Origin: Typhlomys cinereus
Taxonomy: Eukaryota > Chordata > Mammalia > Rodentia > Platacanthomyidae
Reading direction: 5' to 3'
NCBI GenBank assembly: GCA_023101885.1
Contig: JALPQD010000206.1
Location: 1,577,607-1,641,606, forward strand
DNA: 64,000 nucleotides
A program made the translations under genes and the position numbers. The notes under the pieces are model-generated. The model was not told the origin of the DNA, made no database searches, and worked only from the letters and a program-made list of their open reading frames with translations. Of the stretch, positions 11,095 through 22,809 are shown one piece after another. Position 1 is the first letter of the stretch; each line of letters begins with the position of its first letter.

Positions 11095-11303
11095 TACTTT
11101 TTGTTGGCTAGGAAGAGATGAAGAAACAAAGAGAGAATGAGAGGGACAGATGTTATATGCATGCATATCATAGCACACAAATGGAAGCAATTTTGCAGGA
11201 GTCAATTCTCTCTTCTACCATGTTACCATGTAGACTTCAGGGGATTGAACTTAGGTCAGTGTGTTTGTGAGTATATGCCTTATCTTTTGGGCCATTTTAC
11301 AGG
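11095..11303 (-). mobile_element. Old B3/B2-like SINE
   Basis: Antisense diverged copy: 'gagtcaattctctcttctaccatgt', then 'ggggattgaacttaggtcag' (B-box region) and 'ttttgggccattttac' (head). No target duplication was found. Confidence 0.55.
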
Positions 11304-11320
11304 CTTCTGAGCCTAAAACC

Positions 11321-11611
11321 TTTTTTTGTTTGTTTGTTTTTTATTTTTATTTCTTTTTTTTTTAATTTCCACTCATACAGACTTAACAGGTACACCCGTC
11401 CCCTCCCTCCCTCTGACCTCCCACGGCCCTCTGCCTCCCTCCCCTATCCTTCCCTTCCCATCCCCCAGTACCTCCCCCTCCCATCCCTGGAGCATCCTTT
11501 ACTGTGCATGCCCTACTCTCCTCTGGGTCCTACTCTCCGATGAGATGCAAGGACCAGTGGCATTTCCCAGAACCCTTTCCTGTATCCCACTTAAGCATAG
11601 GAACACTACTG
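11321..11611 (-). mobile_element. 5'-truncated L1, last ~290 bp
   Basis: Antisense L1 3' end: poly-T, 'ccactcatacagacttaacaggtac', a pyrimidine-rich block, then 'gatgagatgcaaggaccagtggcatt'. The short duplication TGAGCCTAA at 11308-11316 and 11612-11620 supports an independent insertion. Confidence 0.85.
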
Positions 11612-11620
11612 TGAGCCTAA

Positions 11621-13079
11621 CATTTTTTAACAAATCTATTTTAAGGAAATGAGTCACATGATAGGCTCTTAGGACAGCAGAGGAGTTTCTAAGTTGTATG
11701 TTTCCATGGAATAGTTTTACTTTAAAAAGAAAGATTTAGTTTTTAAGAAGAGCAGTGACTTGAAAGTAGTTAGGAGACTGGCTAGAAAGAAAAAAAAAAT
11801 ACAGTGGGAAAAGGAAGGGCGAAGAGATTATATAGTAAGGTGTGGAAATGATGAAATATGTTATTCAAGTGTGAAATTGTCAATAAATAAAAATTAAAAA
11901 ACTGAACAATGGAAAAAAAGATGTTCTTACTTGTTTCCTCAAGCTTCAGTGTTTCTTTCTACTTGCACAGTTACCAGACTCAAAAGCCAGTTCAAACTGG
12001 GAGAAAGCTGGATGTTAGTCATCAACATAAAGACTCACTGACTATTCAACTTAATAGCTGTAGGTTTTGTAGCAGAGGGTGAAACCTGTGAATCTTTTCT
12101 ATAGGTTCAAGTGTGAGCCTTTTTGAGTATCATGACACTCTTGGTGTTTTATCTTATTTTTTGCACAGAAAATCAAACTCCAAAAACAAATCTGTTTTAG
12201 AATGTTTCTTTTTTTGCTTGCTTGTAATTGATCAAATGAAAAGAATATTTCTATACTCTTATCACACTTAGCACTTATCAAAGAAATTTGGAAATCAGTT
12301 CTCAGGTCAAATTTGGTTTTATAATCAAGGAAAAAGTAATCAGTACATTAGATGAGTTCATATACAAATGATACCATGAATATTGCAAGTCTGACCAACT
12401 TACTCACAGGACACCAAATGTGTGTATTTCTTTACCCTTTACATCTGAAACAATTAGTGAAAACTAGTGAACACTTGTAGAAAACACCCAGAATTTCTCT
12501 TTACCAAATTTGTCACATAATAGTTAAAGTAGTCAGAGACACTTAATGCAGCTTTTATTTTAGTTTTTAAAAAGTAGTTTCCATAAATACATATAATTTC
12601 TTTTCCACAAAAAATTTATATGATTTAAAAATTTTTAAGGCTAAAATTTCTTTTATGTACATTAAAAACAACATAGTATATTCACATAAATATTTATTGC
12701 ACTATTATTCTTACCTTACTGACACAAAAGATATTCTGAAGAAGGACGGATTGAGAAAATCAGAAAAGTTTCAATATTTCAACTATTATTGGAAGAAAGT
12801 GCTGCACTCAATTGAAAGTAGCTTCTCACAGTATTTACAATTGTATTTCACTTGAGCTGGACATATTTCTTTGTAGAGTTGGAAAGCCTGAATATTTCAT
12901 TTTCCAGTCTTCTCCCAAAGTATATTCTGCATCACAATATATTTTGAGAAATGAGAACAGTGTATAAATATGTAAATTTTAGGGTTTCTGTGAAGTCCTT
13001 GAATATTTGAGTGAAACGCTGAAGTCTTTTGAGCTAAAAGGCTCTATTAAGCACACAGACAGACAGATAGACAGACAGT
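11621..13079. other. Unique AT-rich DNA, no gene seen
   Basis: Short frames only, with no recognisable repeat family. It ends in an ACAGACAG/CA tract at about 13050-13103. Confidence 0.55.
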
Positions 13080-13748
13080 CACACACACACACACACACAC
13101 ACATCACTCATACTATCTGAAATAAGAGAATAAGCCTAACAAATTCAGTCAATTTAAAAATCGTAATAGCAATAACAGAAACAGAAGCTTATGTGTGAGA
13201 ACAAAAGCAATAATTCCAAACAACTCAGTCTCCACAGCAGACAAGAGAATAAACATTTCTAATAGTGTCTGATCCTTCATACATTCCTTTTTCTGTAACA
13301 TATGCACATGCATTCTGTCTCTGACTCTCTCTCTCTCCCTCTTTCTGTCCTACTGAAATAAAAAATTATTAATCATGTAATTAAAACATAGTATCCAGAT
13401 TCATAAATACCTATAGAACCATGGGAAAAGTCAGGATGGGTTTTGGGTTTAGAGTTTTAAAGTACTTGGGGGAGATTGGACAAGAAACATACATAGATTG
13501 AGATAGAGCTGGGCTCACAGAATGAAGAAAAGTTGCTCTGAATGAAGTCTGTAACTCTTCTTGCTATCAGTCTGGATGAATGCCAGAAACAAGGTATCCA
13601 CTCTGATTGTGATGTAAAAAAGTGAAATTCAATGAGAGAAGAAACCGGGTATAAATATAATGGCACCATGTTCTCTAAGGAAGAACCTTCAGTAAAAACA
13701 GTTTTCCTGATCAGACTACAGTAAAGACAATGGATAAACCTATTTCTT

Positions 13749-13792
<44 letters not shown>
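13749..13792. repeat. (TG)n microsatellite
   Basis: About 22 uninterrupted TG units. Confidence 0.97.
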
Positions 13793-13793
<1 letters not shown>

Positions 13794-13799
13794 TCTGTG

Positions 13800-15535
13800 G
13801 TCCTTGTTCCTCGAATTATTAAATCTTTCTTATCTAATTATGAGAATTCTTTAGTAGTATGAGTAGGAGGTATTTGGTGCATAAAGTTTGCATTTTTATT
13901 ATTTCCCTGTATTGCTGTTGGAAAATTCTGGCGATTCTCATGCTGTTGTCACTTTTGATGAAGTGTTCCAGGAATGAGTCTTCTTAGAAGACTGAATCAT
14001 TCCTGTCTTCTTTTCTGAAGCTAGTGGACTTTCTGCCCTTGCTTGAGGATAAATTGGTTACATCTGTCATTACCAGCTTTGTTTTGTGGATCCAGTCTTA
14101 TCAATCATTTGAAGTGTCTCAACTCTTTATCTACAGTTAAAAGAATCTTCAATGAAAGCAATGTTTGTATTTATTATACCACATGTTTCCTTATAATCTC
14201 ACACCTCAAAATGACAGAGTTACTTCTCGAGTACAGTATCCTCCAAAATTTATAAAAAAATGAAGTCTTTTCACTTGGATGAGAAATATCAAACTTCATA
14301 CTATGTTATATCTACAAAATATTTGACCTCTATTATACATAACAAAAGTTCTTCAAATTTTCCAAAATTTGCTAAAATTTATCAGTTTTCAATAATGTAC
14401 ATTTTCTTTTTTTGTATTTTTATGTTCATTTCTATCATGATTGACAAAGTTCAAGTAGATAGGAAATGGGAAGACTGCCTTTCCTGAAATGGGAGGACTG
14501 TCAATCTATAATTAGTTTATTCTGTTATCTTAAATGGATTTTATTCCATGAAACACTTACTAATTATAACTTTCATTCAAACACATAAGCAATGGAGAAA
14601 AATCAATTTAAAAGACCCCTAACAAGGTTCACATCTTAATACATTTTAAATACTTTCCCCATGTAAATATAGTGAAGTTACACTACTTACCATGAACGCT
14701 TGTTTGCATTGTTAGTCTTTAGTGTTAACAGTTTCTTAAAAGCTTAAAAGCATATAGGCACTGACACATAGGTAATTACTCACATTGTAGGCAATTTTAT
14801 TCTTCACATTATTTACTTCCCACTTGTATGGGAATATTACATACATTAATGACCTATTTTAACAATCTTTTTCACTAGGATGTCAGCTGGAGAGCTTAAG
14901 AACAATTAAGATTTTCTGATTTAAGACAATAACATAAAACTCTGCTTGTGTTTCCAACCTATAGAACGCCCCACCAGTTTCAGATTTTCCAACCTATAGA
15001 ACGCCCCACCAGTTTCAGATTTTCTGGTTCTTATCTATGTGAATTAATTCCTAAATGTTGATCTCTGCCTGCACCCATCCCATCTTACTGATTATTTTCT
15101 CTTGAAAAGTCCTTATTAATAAAACATGTGTCATTAAGTTATATATTCTGTGAAAACACTTTTCTTAATTGCCTCAAAAATGCAGAGACAAATGGAGACA
15201 AATGTATGAAGAAATATTGGGATAAGCTCTAAGCACTTGGCTTAAGTAATGTATTTGCTTATACTTTTACATCTGATATAGTATTTCCTATCATGTAATT
15301 TCCTTTTGAAATGACAAAGAAATGGAGAAACCTTTCTAATGGTTTTATAATGATAATGCAAACCTGAGGGAAGACACTCAGTATTAAGTTAGAGATGGTG
15401 GAAACAGACTAAATGGAAACAGACTAAATAGGCCAATGAGAAATCACATTACAAAATGCATCAAAGTATTTTATAAACTGATACTGGTTTGTTTAAGAAA
15501 TGGTAAAAATGGGGAAGATGAAAACATGTTTCAAA
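13800..15535. other. Unique AT-rich DNA with a small tandem duplication
   Basis: No gene recognised. Frames of 70-75 codons at 14043-14487 show no domain and no splice or promoter context that I can support. A 35-bp tandem duplication lies at 14952-15023. Confidence 0.55.
14952..15023. repeat. 35-bp tandem duplication, two copies
   Basis: The unit containing 'ccaacctatagaacgcccc' is repeated exactly with a period of 35 bp. It looks like a simple replication-slippage or end-joining duplication. Confidence 0.93.
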
Positions 15536-15537
15536 AT

Positions 15538-15663
15538 TTCTTTGTTTTATTCTTTGACAACTTCATACATGCATACAGTGAATTTAAATCATTTTCGTCC
15601 TGTATTTCATGATCTGTTTTCTTATCACACAGAAAACCTTGTTTTTCACAATTTCTTTTTACT

Positions 15664-15698
<35 letters not shown>

Positions 15699-16440
15699 CC
15701 GTAATTTTATTAAGGCCTGCCTACACTCGCTTGTACCTATAGGGAGTATACCATTGAAGAAAATGGCTTCCCTTCCCACCATCAAAAATTTCATAAGTAG
15801 GGGTAATATCTTATGAGTTCTTCCTCTTATCCATGTTAAAGATTGACAGACCAAATCTCATTAAGGTAAATGGATACTGTGATAGTTAATTTTGGGTATC
15901 AACTTGACCACACTTGGCATTAACTAAGATCAGCTGAGACCATCTAAGGAGATTATCTGGATTGATGCATTTACAATACAAAGACTAGCCATAGATCTGA
16001 TTGGAACCTCCCTAGATCTGATTGGAACCTTTCAGTAGTGGATGAAATAAAAGGAACCATAGAACAGAAGACTGGGAAGAGAGACTCTCCAGGAGTCCTC
16101 CAGCCTTCAGCCATCACCCACTAGCTTACTGGATGTTTGCAGTGACTTAGCCTGCTTCCGGCTTCAGTCACCAGACATGTGGCCTCTGCCATGAAAGATT
16201 GTTTCTCGTCTATGGAACTGTAAATTTAATAAATTTCCCTTTCTCCCTTAAGTTGATTCACATTGAATGCTCTCTCACAGAAATAGTCGCGTAACTGTTA
16301 CAGATATAATGGCTCTGTCAGGTTCAGAAGACACTGTTTGGTGGCCCTCTTCCATACCTTCTGGGTCTTACAACTCTTGCTACCTCCTCTTCTGCACTGT
16401 TTCCTGATATTTGTCCTCTTTAGGACTGAAACACTACACA
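15538..16440 (-). mobile_element. Old Lx-like L1 3' UTR, split by an ERVL LTR
   Basis: Antisense old rodent L1 3' UTR: 'acttcatacatgcatacag' near the left end, 'cttgtacctatagggagtat' in the middle, and 'ggttcagaagacactgttt...ctcctcttctgca' on the right of the LTR. The two sides join logically across the LTR at 15878-16302. A (TG)n tract sits at 15665-15692. Confidence 0.75.
15878..16302 (+). mobile_element. Solo ERVL LTR (MLT2/MT2-like)
   Basis: Begins TGTGATAGTTAATTTTGG then 'tatcaacttgacc' and ends 'gtaactgttaca'. It is flanked by GATAC (15873-15877) and GATAT (16303-16307), a 5-bp target duplication with one change. It contains a poly(A)-signal-like 'tttaataaatttcc' near 16227-16240 and an internal 'gatctgattggaacc' direct repeat at about 15994-16030. 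Confidence 0.85.
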
Positions 16441-17059
16441 GTCACCTATTCTCTTCACTTTGTCCAATTGTAATTCTCTACATTAAATTTCTTCTAATTA
16501 AAAAAAGTTATTAAGTTGAAGCTGAGATCAGCACTAATCCATGGGTACAAAGATAATTTAGTAGGAATTTAATACTATACACAAAACAATAGTTTGTTAA
16601 TCAAAGGTTCCATCCATGAGTTCTTGGCCAAGTTTACAATACCAGCTATGATTCCCCACCTGAAGGGTTAGCTTCAAAGTTAAACAGAAAATACCCAGCT
16701 AAACCCACAACATTCATTCCGCTATTGGACACATTTTGCCAGCTAGGTTATTATTGTAGCTCACAACATTTGCAGCTGGATGACACTGTTCATGACTTTC
16801 CTATCACCATAAAAACATATTTCACTTTCTGATCTCTGAAAGCTAGCCAGCAGGGAGGAAAATTCCAGGTCACTTCCAGCTTGAGCTCTCCTTGGGGACC
16901 TCCCTATCCAGTTAGTATGGATGTATCATCTGGCACTGAGAGTTCAGTTTAATCACTTATGGCTTCTAGGAGGAGGATCTCAGGGCGGTTCCTGCTAACA
17001 TTTTTCTTCCCCTCACTGTGTATCTCGAAGCTACTTCCACTCGAACATTATTCTTAAGT
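16441..17059. other. Unique DNA, no gene seen
   Basis: No long frame or recognisable repeat between the Lx 3' UTR and the next L1 fragment. Confidence 0.5.
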
Positions 17060-17285
17060 TGTATTTTTTAAAAGCTTGTAATAGAGGAAATTTCTATATA
17101 GCTGTGTCATTAGTGTTAAATTATTCTCTCACTCCTCCTCTACCCCTTACTCACCCATTTTCCATTAACCCTTATCTCCATCAGTCCCCTTCCACCTGAC
17201 ATACACATGCAGCATTTTTCTTTCTGAGTCTGTGTTACCTCACTCAGCATAATATATTCCAGTTCCATTCATTTATTTGCATCTT
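17060..17285 (-). mobile_element. Old L1 fragment, 3' UTR start and ORF2 end
   Basis: The antisense sequence 'gagtctgtgttacctcactcagcataatatattccagttcc' corresponds to the last codons of a degenerate L1 ORF2. It is preceded on the left by a pyrimidine-rich 3' UTR stretch. Confidence 0.65.
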
Positions 17286-17454
17286 CTTGAATAGAGCTGA
17301 GCATCAAGAACCACTGGCTTCTCTGTTGGATTTCTGCAGCTCTTGGAAGCAGAAACAAGAAACCATTTTCTCTTTGCAATAGAAACTGCAAGATTTGCAT
17401 GTGGGTATTTGCATGTAATAGATAGAATATTTTCCATTTTTAAATATTCTACTT

Positions 17455-17457
17455 GTT

Positions 17458-17493
<36 letters not shown>

Positions 17494-17725
17494 AGAGGGC
17501 ACTGTTTGTCCCTGTGGAGGACTAAGGACCAAAGTGACTTTAGTAATAATCCTGGATTACTTCTAGCTCCTTTTTGCTTTGCTTTGGGATTTCCAAGGCT
17601 CTGCCCACCAGGGCCAGAAGCAGCCTTTCCACCTGGCATTTTTACGTGTGATCTGGGATTTGAACTCAGGACCTTCTGCTTGTGAGACAGAGTCTTAACC
17701 CCTGAGATATCTCTCCAGCTCTTAT
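17455..17725 (-). mobile_element. Older B2-superfamily SINE copy
   Basis: Antisense diverged SINE: the head at right reads 'gatatctctccagctc', the B-box region 'gggatttgaactcaggacc' is recognisable, and a (TG)n tract (17460-17491) replaces the usual tail region. A (GATA)n run follows at 17737-17760. It belongs to the same older subfamily as the copies at 42384 and 49249. Confidence 0.8.
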
Positions 17726-17906
17726 TTTTGCAGTAGATAGATAGATAGATAGATAGATATGTATGTATGGCTACTTTATTTGTTACAGCTATTTCTTGTA
17801 CCAAGATTGCAATATGAGAACTCTATAGTTAATTTACAATTTGGGAGAATTGAATTGCAAATCATAAAAATTTCTAATGCAGACTGCATTTAAGGATATT
17901 GCTCTC

Positions 17907-18545
17907 CCCTCTGCACCCCACCCCGCTCCGCCGGTCGGGACGCGCGCGCGCGGTCCAGCCCGGCCTCAACCCCGCGCCCTAGGTGGTAAGTCCCCGCCCC
18001 ACGCAGCGCCCACCAGGACCCCAGGTCGGCCCACAGGGATCCGGCTCCGACTCCCACCATCCAGGCTGAGCCACGCGCGGGGCCGAGGGACGAGGAGGAC
18101 CTCCCCCTGCGCCCGGGCCCGGCCCCAGCTGCCCTCAGGTTAAATAGCTCCACGCCGTCGTCCCCATCCCCCCTTTGCACCCCACCCCGCTCCGACGGTC
18201 GGGACGCGCGCGGTCCAGCCGGGCCTCAACCCCGCGCCCTAGGTGGTAAGTCCCCGCCCCGCGCACCGCCCACCGCCCACCAGGACCCCAGGTCGGCCCA
18301 CAGGGACCCGGCTCGGACTCCCACCATCCAGCCGGAGCCCCGCGCGCGGGGCCTAGGGACGAGGAGGACCTCCCCGTGCGCCTGGGCCCCGCCCCAGCTG
18401 CCCTCGGGTTAAATAGCTCCACGCTGTCGCTCCCATCCCCCCTTTGCACCCCACCCCGCTCTGCTGGTTGGGACGCGCGCGGTCCAGCCGGGCCTCACCC
18501 CACGACCTAGGTAAGTCTCTGCCCGCTCCGCCCAAGAGGACCCCA
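17907..18545 (+). promoter_or_regulatory. L1 monomeric 5' UTR promoter, 2.4 monomers
   Basis: Units start at 17907, 18173 and 18442, each with 'gcaccccaccccgctc'. The first two are 266 and 269 bp; the third runs into the non-repeated tether. Each unit is extremely GC- and CpG-rich and contains 'ggttaaatagctcc', the only AT-rich point and a possible TATA-like site, plus 'taagtcc' directly after a CTAGGT block (donor-splice-like). By analogy with rodent L1s, tandem monomers act as the RNA polymerase II promoter. That role is inferred. Confidence 0.85.
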
Positions 18546-18592
18546 GGCCAAATAATTAAGTTTAGTGAAATTGAGAGATCTTAAGAGTTAAA

Positions 18593-19060
18593 ATGACAAT
18601 GCCAAAGTCAAAGTGCAAATCCATGAGAAGCAACAATCAAGTAAACAAATTTCCCACTGAAGAAATTAATCCCATAATGTTAGACTCCAACAAGAACAAA
18701 CCCGCGGAAAAAGGCCAAGAAAGCCTCACCCAGGATAAAGACTTTCAAAATATGATCATTACCATGTTCAATACTATGAAAGAGGAAATCAGAAAGGAAT
18801 TACATAATCGAATCAATTGCTTTGAAGAGGAACACAACGACATCTGGAGGAGTTGAGAAAAACAGTGCAAGAAACAAAAAGTGGCATAGAGCAGTTAAAA
18901 CAAACTCAAGCAGAGTTTAAAACTGAGCTAAAAGACAAGTTATCGTCAACCCAGAATGCCACAGAGAGTCTTATCAACAGAACTAACGAAGCAGAAAACA
19001 GAATTTCAGACCTTGAAGATAAAGTGGGAGTACTAACCAGCTCAATGGAAGAGGTTGTTA
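18593..19060 (+). pseudogene. L1 ORF1 remnant, frameshifted and 3'-deleted
   Basis: It starts at the family ATG (MTMPKSKCKS) and follows the intact ORF1 through the first part of the coiled coil. A single-base deletion near 18838 shifts the frame. The second frame (RKTVQETKSGIEQLKQ...NRISDLEDK) continues to a junction at about 19056-19065. There the sequence jumps into ORF2, removing the RNA-recognition and C-terminal domains. A short GTTAA identity at the junction suggests microhomology-driven deletion. Confidence 0.92.
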
Positions 19061-19064
19061 AATG

Positions 19065-22000
19065 GAATTAATTCACCGATCAAGAGACACAGATTACAAA
19101 CTTGGATTAAAAATCACAATCCATCAATCTGCTGCCTGCAGGAAACCCATCTCACCACAAAAGATAGGCACCCTCTAAAAATAAAAGGCTGGTCAACAAT
19201 TCTACAAGCAAATGGAAGCAGAAAATAGGCAGGGGTAGCCATTATGCTATCAGACAAAGTGGGCTTCAAACCAAAGAAAATTATAAGAGACATGGATGGA
19301 TACTACATTTTAGTCACAGGTACAATTCACCAGGAAGACTTCACAATACTGAACATATATGCACCCAATACGGGCCCCTCCACATTCATTAAGAAAACCC
19401 TACAGCGTCTAAAGCAAGAAATCAATCCCCAAACGATAATTCTTGGGGACTTCAACACCACCCTCTCAACATGGGATAGATCAACAGATCAAAAGCTTAA
19501 CAGAGACACTTTGGAACTTAATCAAACCCTGAAAGAAATGGACCTTACAGATCTCTATCGAACTTTTCACCCACGCACCAAAGAATACACATTTTTCTCA
19601 GCAGCACACGGAAATTTCTCCAAAATAGATCACATACTGGGCCACAAAATGAATCTACACATATACAAGAAAGTTGAAATTCTAACCTGTGCCCTATCAA
19701 ACCATCACGGCCTAAAGCTGGACATCCACAACACATCAAACAAGAGAAAATACACTAACTCCTGGAAACTTAACACTATGCTGCTGAATGAGAACTGGAT
19801 TCAAGAAGAAATTAAAAAGGAAATTCAAGATTTCCTGAAAGTGAATGATAACGAAAATACAACTTACCAAAATCTTTGGGACGCAATGAAAGCTGTTCTA
19901 AGAGGTAAGTTCATAGCTCTTAATGCCTACGTCAAAAAACTGGAAACATCAGAAATAAACAACTTAACAATGCAGCTTAAAGCTTTAGACAAACTAGAGC
20001 AATCTGATCCCAAAAGTAGTAGAAGAGAGGAGATTAGCAAAATAAGGAGAGAAATATCTGAAATCGAGATTAAGAAAACGATAGAAAAAATCAACCAGTC
20101 AAAAAGCTGGTTCTTTGAAAAAATCAATAAGATTGATACACCCCTAGCTAAACTAACCAAAAGCAAGAGAGAGAAAACCCAAATTAACAAAATTAGAAAT
20201 GAACATGTAGTTATCACTACTGATACCCAAGAAATCCAGAGAATTATAACATCATATTTCAAAAACTTATACTCTGTGAAGTTTGACAACACAAAAGAGA
20301 TGGATGAATTTCTAAGTAAACACAACTTACCAAAATTGAATCAGGAAGTTGTGAATTATTTAAATGGTCCTATAACATATAAGGAAATTGAGGAAGTAAT
20401 CTCGAATCTTCCCACCAAAAAATGTCTTGGACCACATGGATTCAGCACAGAGTTCTACCAGACATTTAAGGAGTTAATAACACCAATACTCCTTAAACTG
20501 TTCCATCAAATAGCAAAGGAAGGAACACTACCAAATTCCTTCTATGAAGCTAATATCGTTTTAATCCCAAAACCTAATAAAGATTCACTTAAAAAAGAAA
20601 ACTATAGGCCGATCTCCCTGATGAACACAGACGCAAGGATTCTCAACAAAGTCTTAGCAAATCGGATTCAAAAACATATTAAAAAGATCATTCACAGGGA
20701 CCAAGTAGGCTTCATCCCCGGCACACAAGGTTGGTTCAACATACGCAAATCAATAAATGTAATTCATCATGTAAACCAGTCCAAAGTCCAAGACCACATG
20801 ATACTCTCGATAGATGCAGAAAAAGCTTTTGACAAGATCCAACAGCCTTTTCTGATCAAAACGCTAGAGACAGTAGGAATGGAAGGAACCTTTATCAATA
20901 TAATAAAAGCTGTATACAACAAGCCCACAGCAAGGATTATGCTCAATGGGGAACAATTGGAAGCATTCCCACTTCGATCAGGAACTAGACAAGGCTGTCC
21001 ACTCTCACCACTTCTATTCAATATTGTACTTGAAGTGTTAGCTGAAGCCATAAGACAAGAAAAGGACATAAGAGAGATTCAAATCGGCAAGGAAGAAGTC
21101 AAGCTATCCCTATTTGCAGATGACATGATCTTATACCTGAGTGATCCCAAAAACTCCACCAGGAAGCTCCTGGAACTAATTGAGAAGTTCAGCAGGGTGG
21201 CAGGATACAAAATAAATGTGCAAAAATCAGAGGCCTTCCTATATGCCCAGAATGAAAGAAGTGAAAAAGCCTTGAGAGAAACAATACCATTTATTATAGC
21301 CCCTAAAAAAATGAAATACCTTGGTATAAACCTAACTAAGGAGGTAAAAGACCTTTACAATGAAAACTTTAAAACACTAAAGAAAGAAATAGCAGAAGAC
21401 ACCAGAAGGTGGAAAGACCTCCCTTGTTCCTGGATCTGCAGAATCAACATCGTGAAAATGACCATCCTACCAAAGGCAATATACAGATTCAATGCTATAC
21501 CAATCAAAATCCCAAAGCAATTCTTCAAAGAAGTTGACCAATCTCAAAGTTCATATGGAGGCACAAAAGACCCAGGATAGCAAAAACAATCCTGAGTAAC
21601 AAAAACACAGCTGGAGGTATAACCATACCAAACCTTAGTCTATACTACAAATCCATAGTTATAAAGACAGCCTGGTACTGGCTCCAAAATAGACACACAG
21701 ATATAAGCCCACAAAGTTACAGCCATTTGGTCTTTGACAAAGGGGCCCAAAGAATCCAATGGAAAAAGAACAGCATCTTCAACAAATGGTGCTGGCAAAA
21801 CTGGATCTCCACATGCAGAAGATTAAAGCTGGACCCGTACTTGTCACCATGTACAAGACTTAATTCCAAATGGATCAAGGACCTTGATATCAGGCCAGAG
21901 ACTATAAAAACCATAGTTGAAAGGATAGGGAACTCCCTCGAGCTGATTGGGCTAGGCCAACATTTCCTAAACAGACATCCAATGGCACAGTCACTGCTAC

Positions 22001-22809
22001 CAACTCTCAACAGTTGGGATCTTGTGAAATTAAAGAGCTTCTGTTCAGATAAAGAGATTGTAATGCAAGCTCAAAGGCAACCCACAGAATGGGAGAAAAT
22101 CTTCACTAACCACATATCTGATAGAGCTCTACTGTCCAGAGTGCACAAAGAACTTAGAAAACTAAACACCAAGGAAACCAATGGCCCAATTAAAAAATGG
22201 TCCCTGGAACTCAAAAGAAACTTTACCAGGGATGAAATTAAAATGTCTAACAAATATCTTAAAAAATGCTCCACTTCTTTAGCCATCAGGGAAATGCAAA
22301 TCAAAACTTCCCTGAGATATCATCTCACCCCGGTCAGGATGGCAAAAATCCACAATACTAACAACGACAAATGCTGGAGAGGATGTGGAGAGAGGGGAAC
22401 TCTCCTACATTGCTGGTGGGAATGCAGGCTCATACAGCCACTCTGGCGAGCCGTCTGGAGATTCTTAAAGAAATTAAAGATTGAAATGCCATATGACCCT
22501 GCTATTCCACTTTTGGGAATAACCCCCCATGCAGCAGAGGTTCACCTCGATAGCACAAGCACAACCATGTTCATAGCAGCACTGTTTACAATAGCAAAGT
22601 CATGGAATCAGCCCAAATGTCCAACAGTTGACGAGTGGATAAGGAAAAGGTGGTACATCTGTACAATGGAGTACTACTCAGCCATCAAAAATGATGAATT
22701 ACTGGAATTTCCCGGGAAATGGATGTCATTAGAAACAATTATATTAAGTGAAGTATCCCAGACCCAGAAAATTAAGCGCCGTATGTACTCCCTAATAGGT
22801 GGCTCCTAG
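19065..22809 (+). pseudogene. L1 ORF2 remnant, endonuclease/reverse transcriptase
   Basis: It lacks about 17 N-terminal codons. A CAG-to-TAG stop lies at 19226-19228, and the longest frame is 19244-21580, followed by 21727-22809 after a 4-bp deletion near 21540 and a 27-bp in-frame loss near 21700. The reverse-transcriptase FADD motif survives. The endonuclease catalytic aspartate (position 229 in the family numbering) is asparagine here (codon at 19700-19702), and the conserved GPDGF motif reads GPHGF. The C-terminal CCHC-type motif ([18 protein letters not shown]) is intact. The copy cannot encode a complete protein. Confidence 0.95.

Noticed and set aside
14952..15023. CRISPR-like direct repeat
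   Set aside because: Only two units, no spacers, and the DNA is clearly mammalian.
17461..17685. (CV)n-containing peptides at 15.7, 17.4, 36.6 and 38.7 kb
   Set aside because: Translation of TG microsatellites; no coding support.
17877..18535. Proline/arginine- and glycine-rich frames of 60-104 codons on both strands
   Set aside because: They arise from the GC-rich L1 promoter monomers and recur with the monomer period, so they are not genes.
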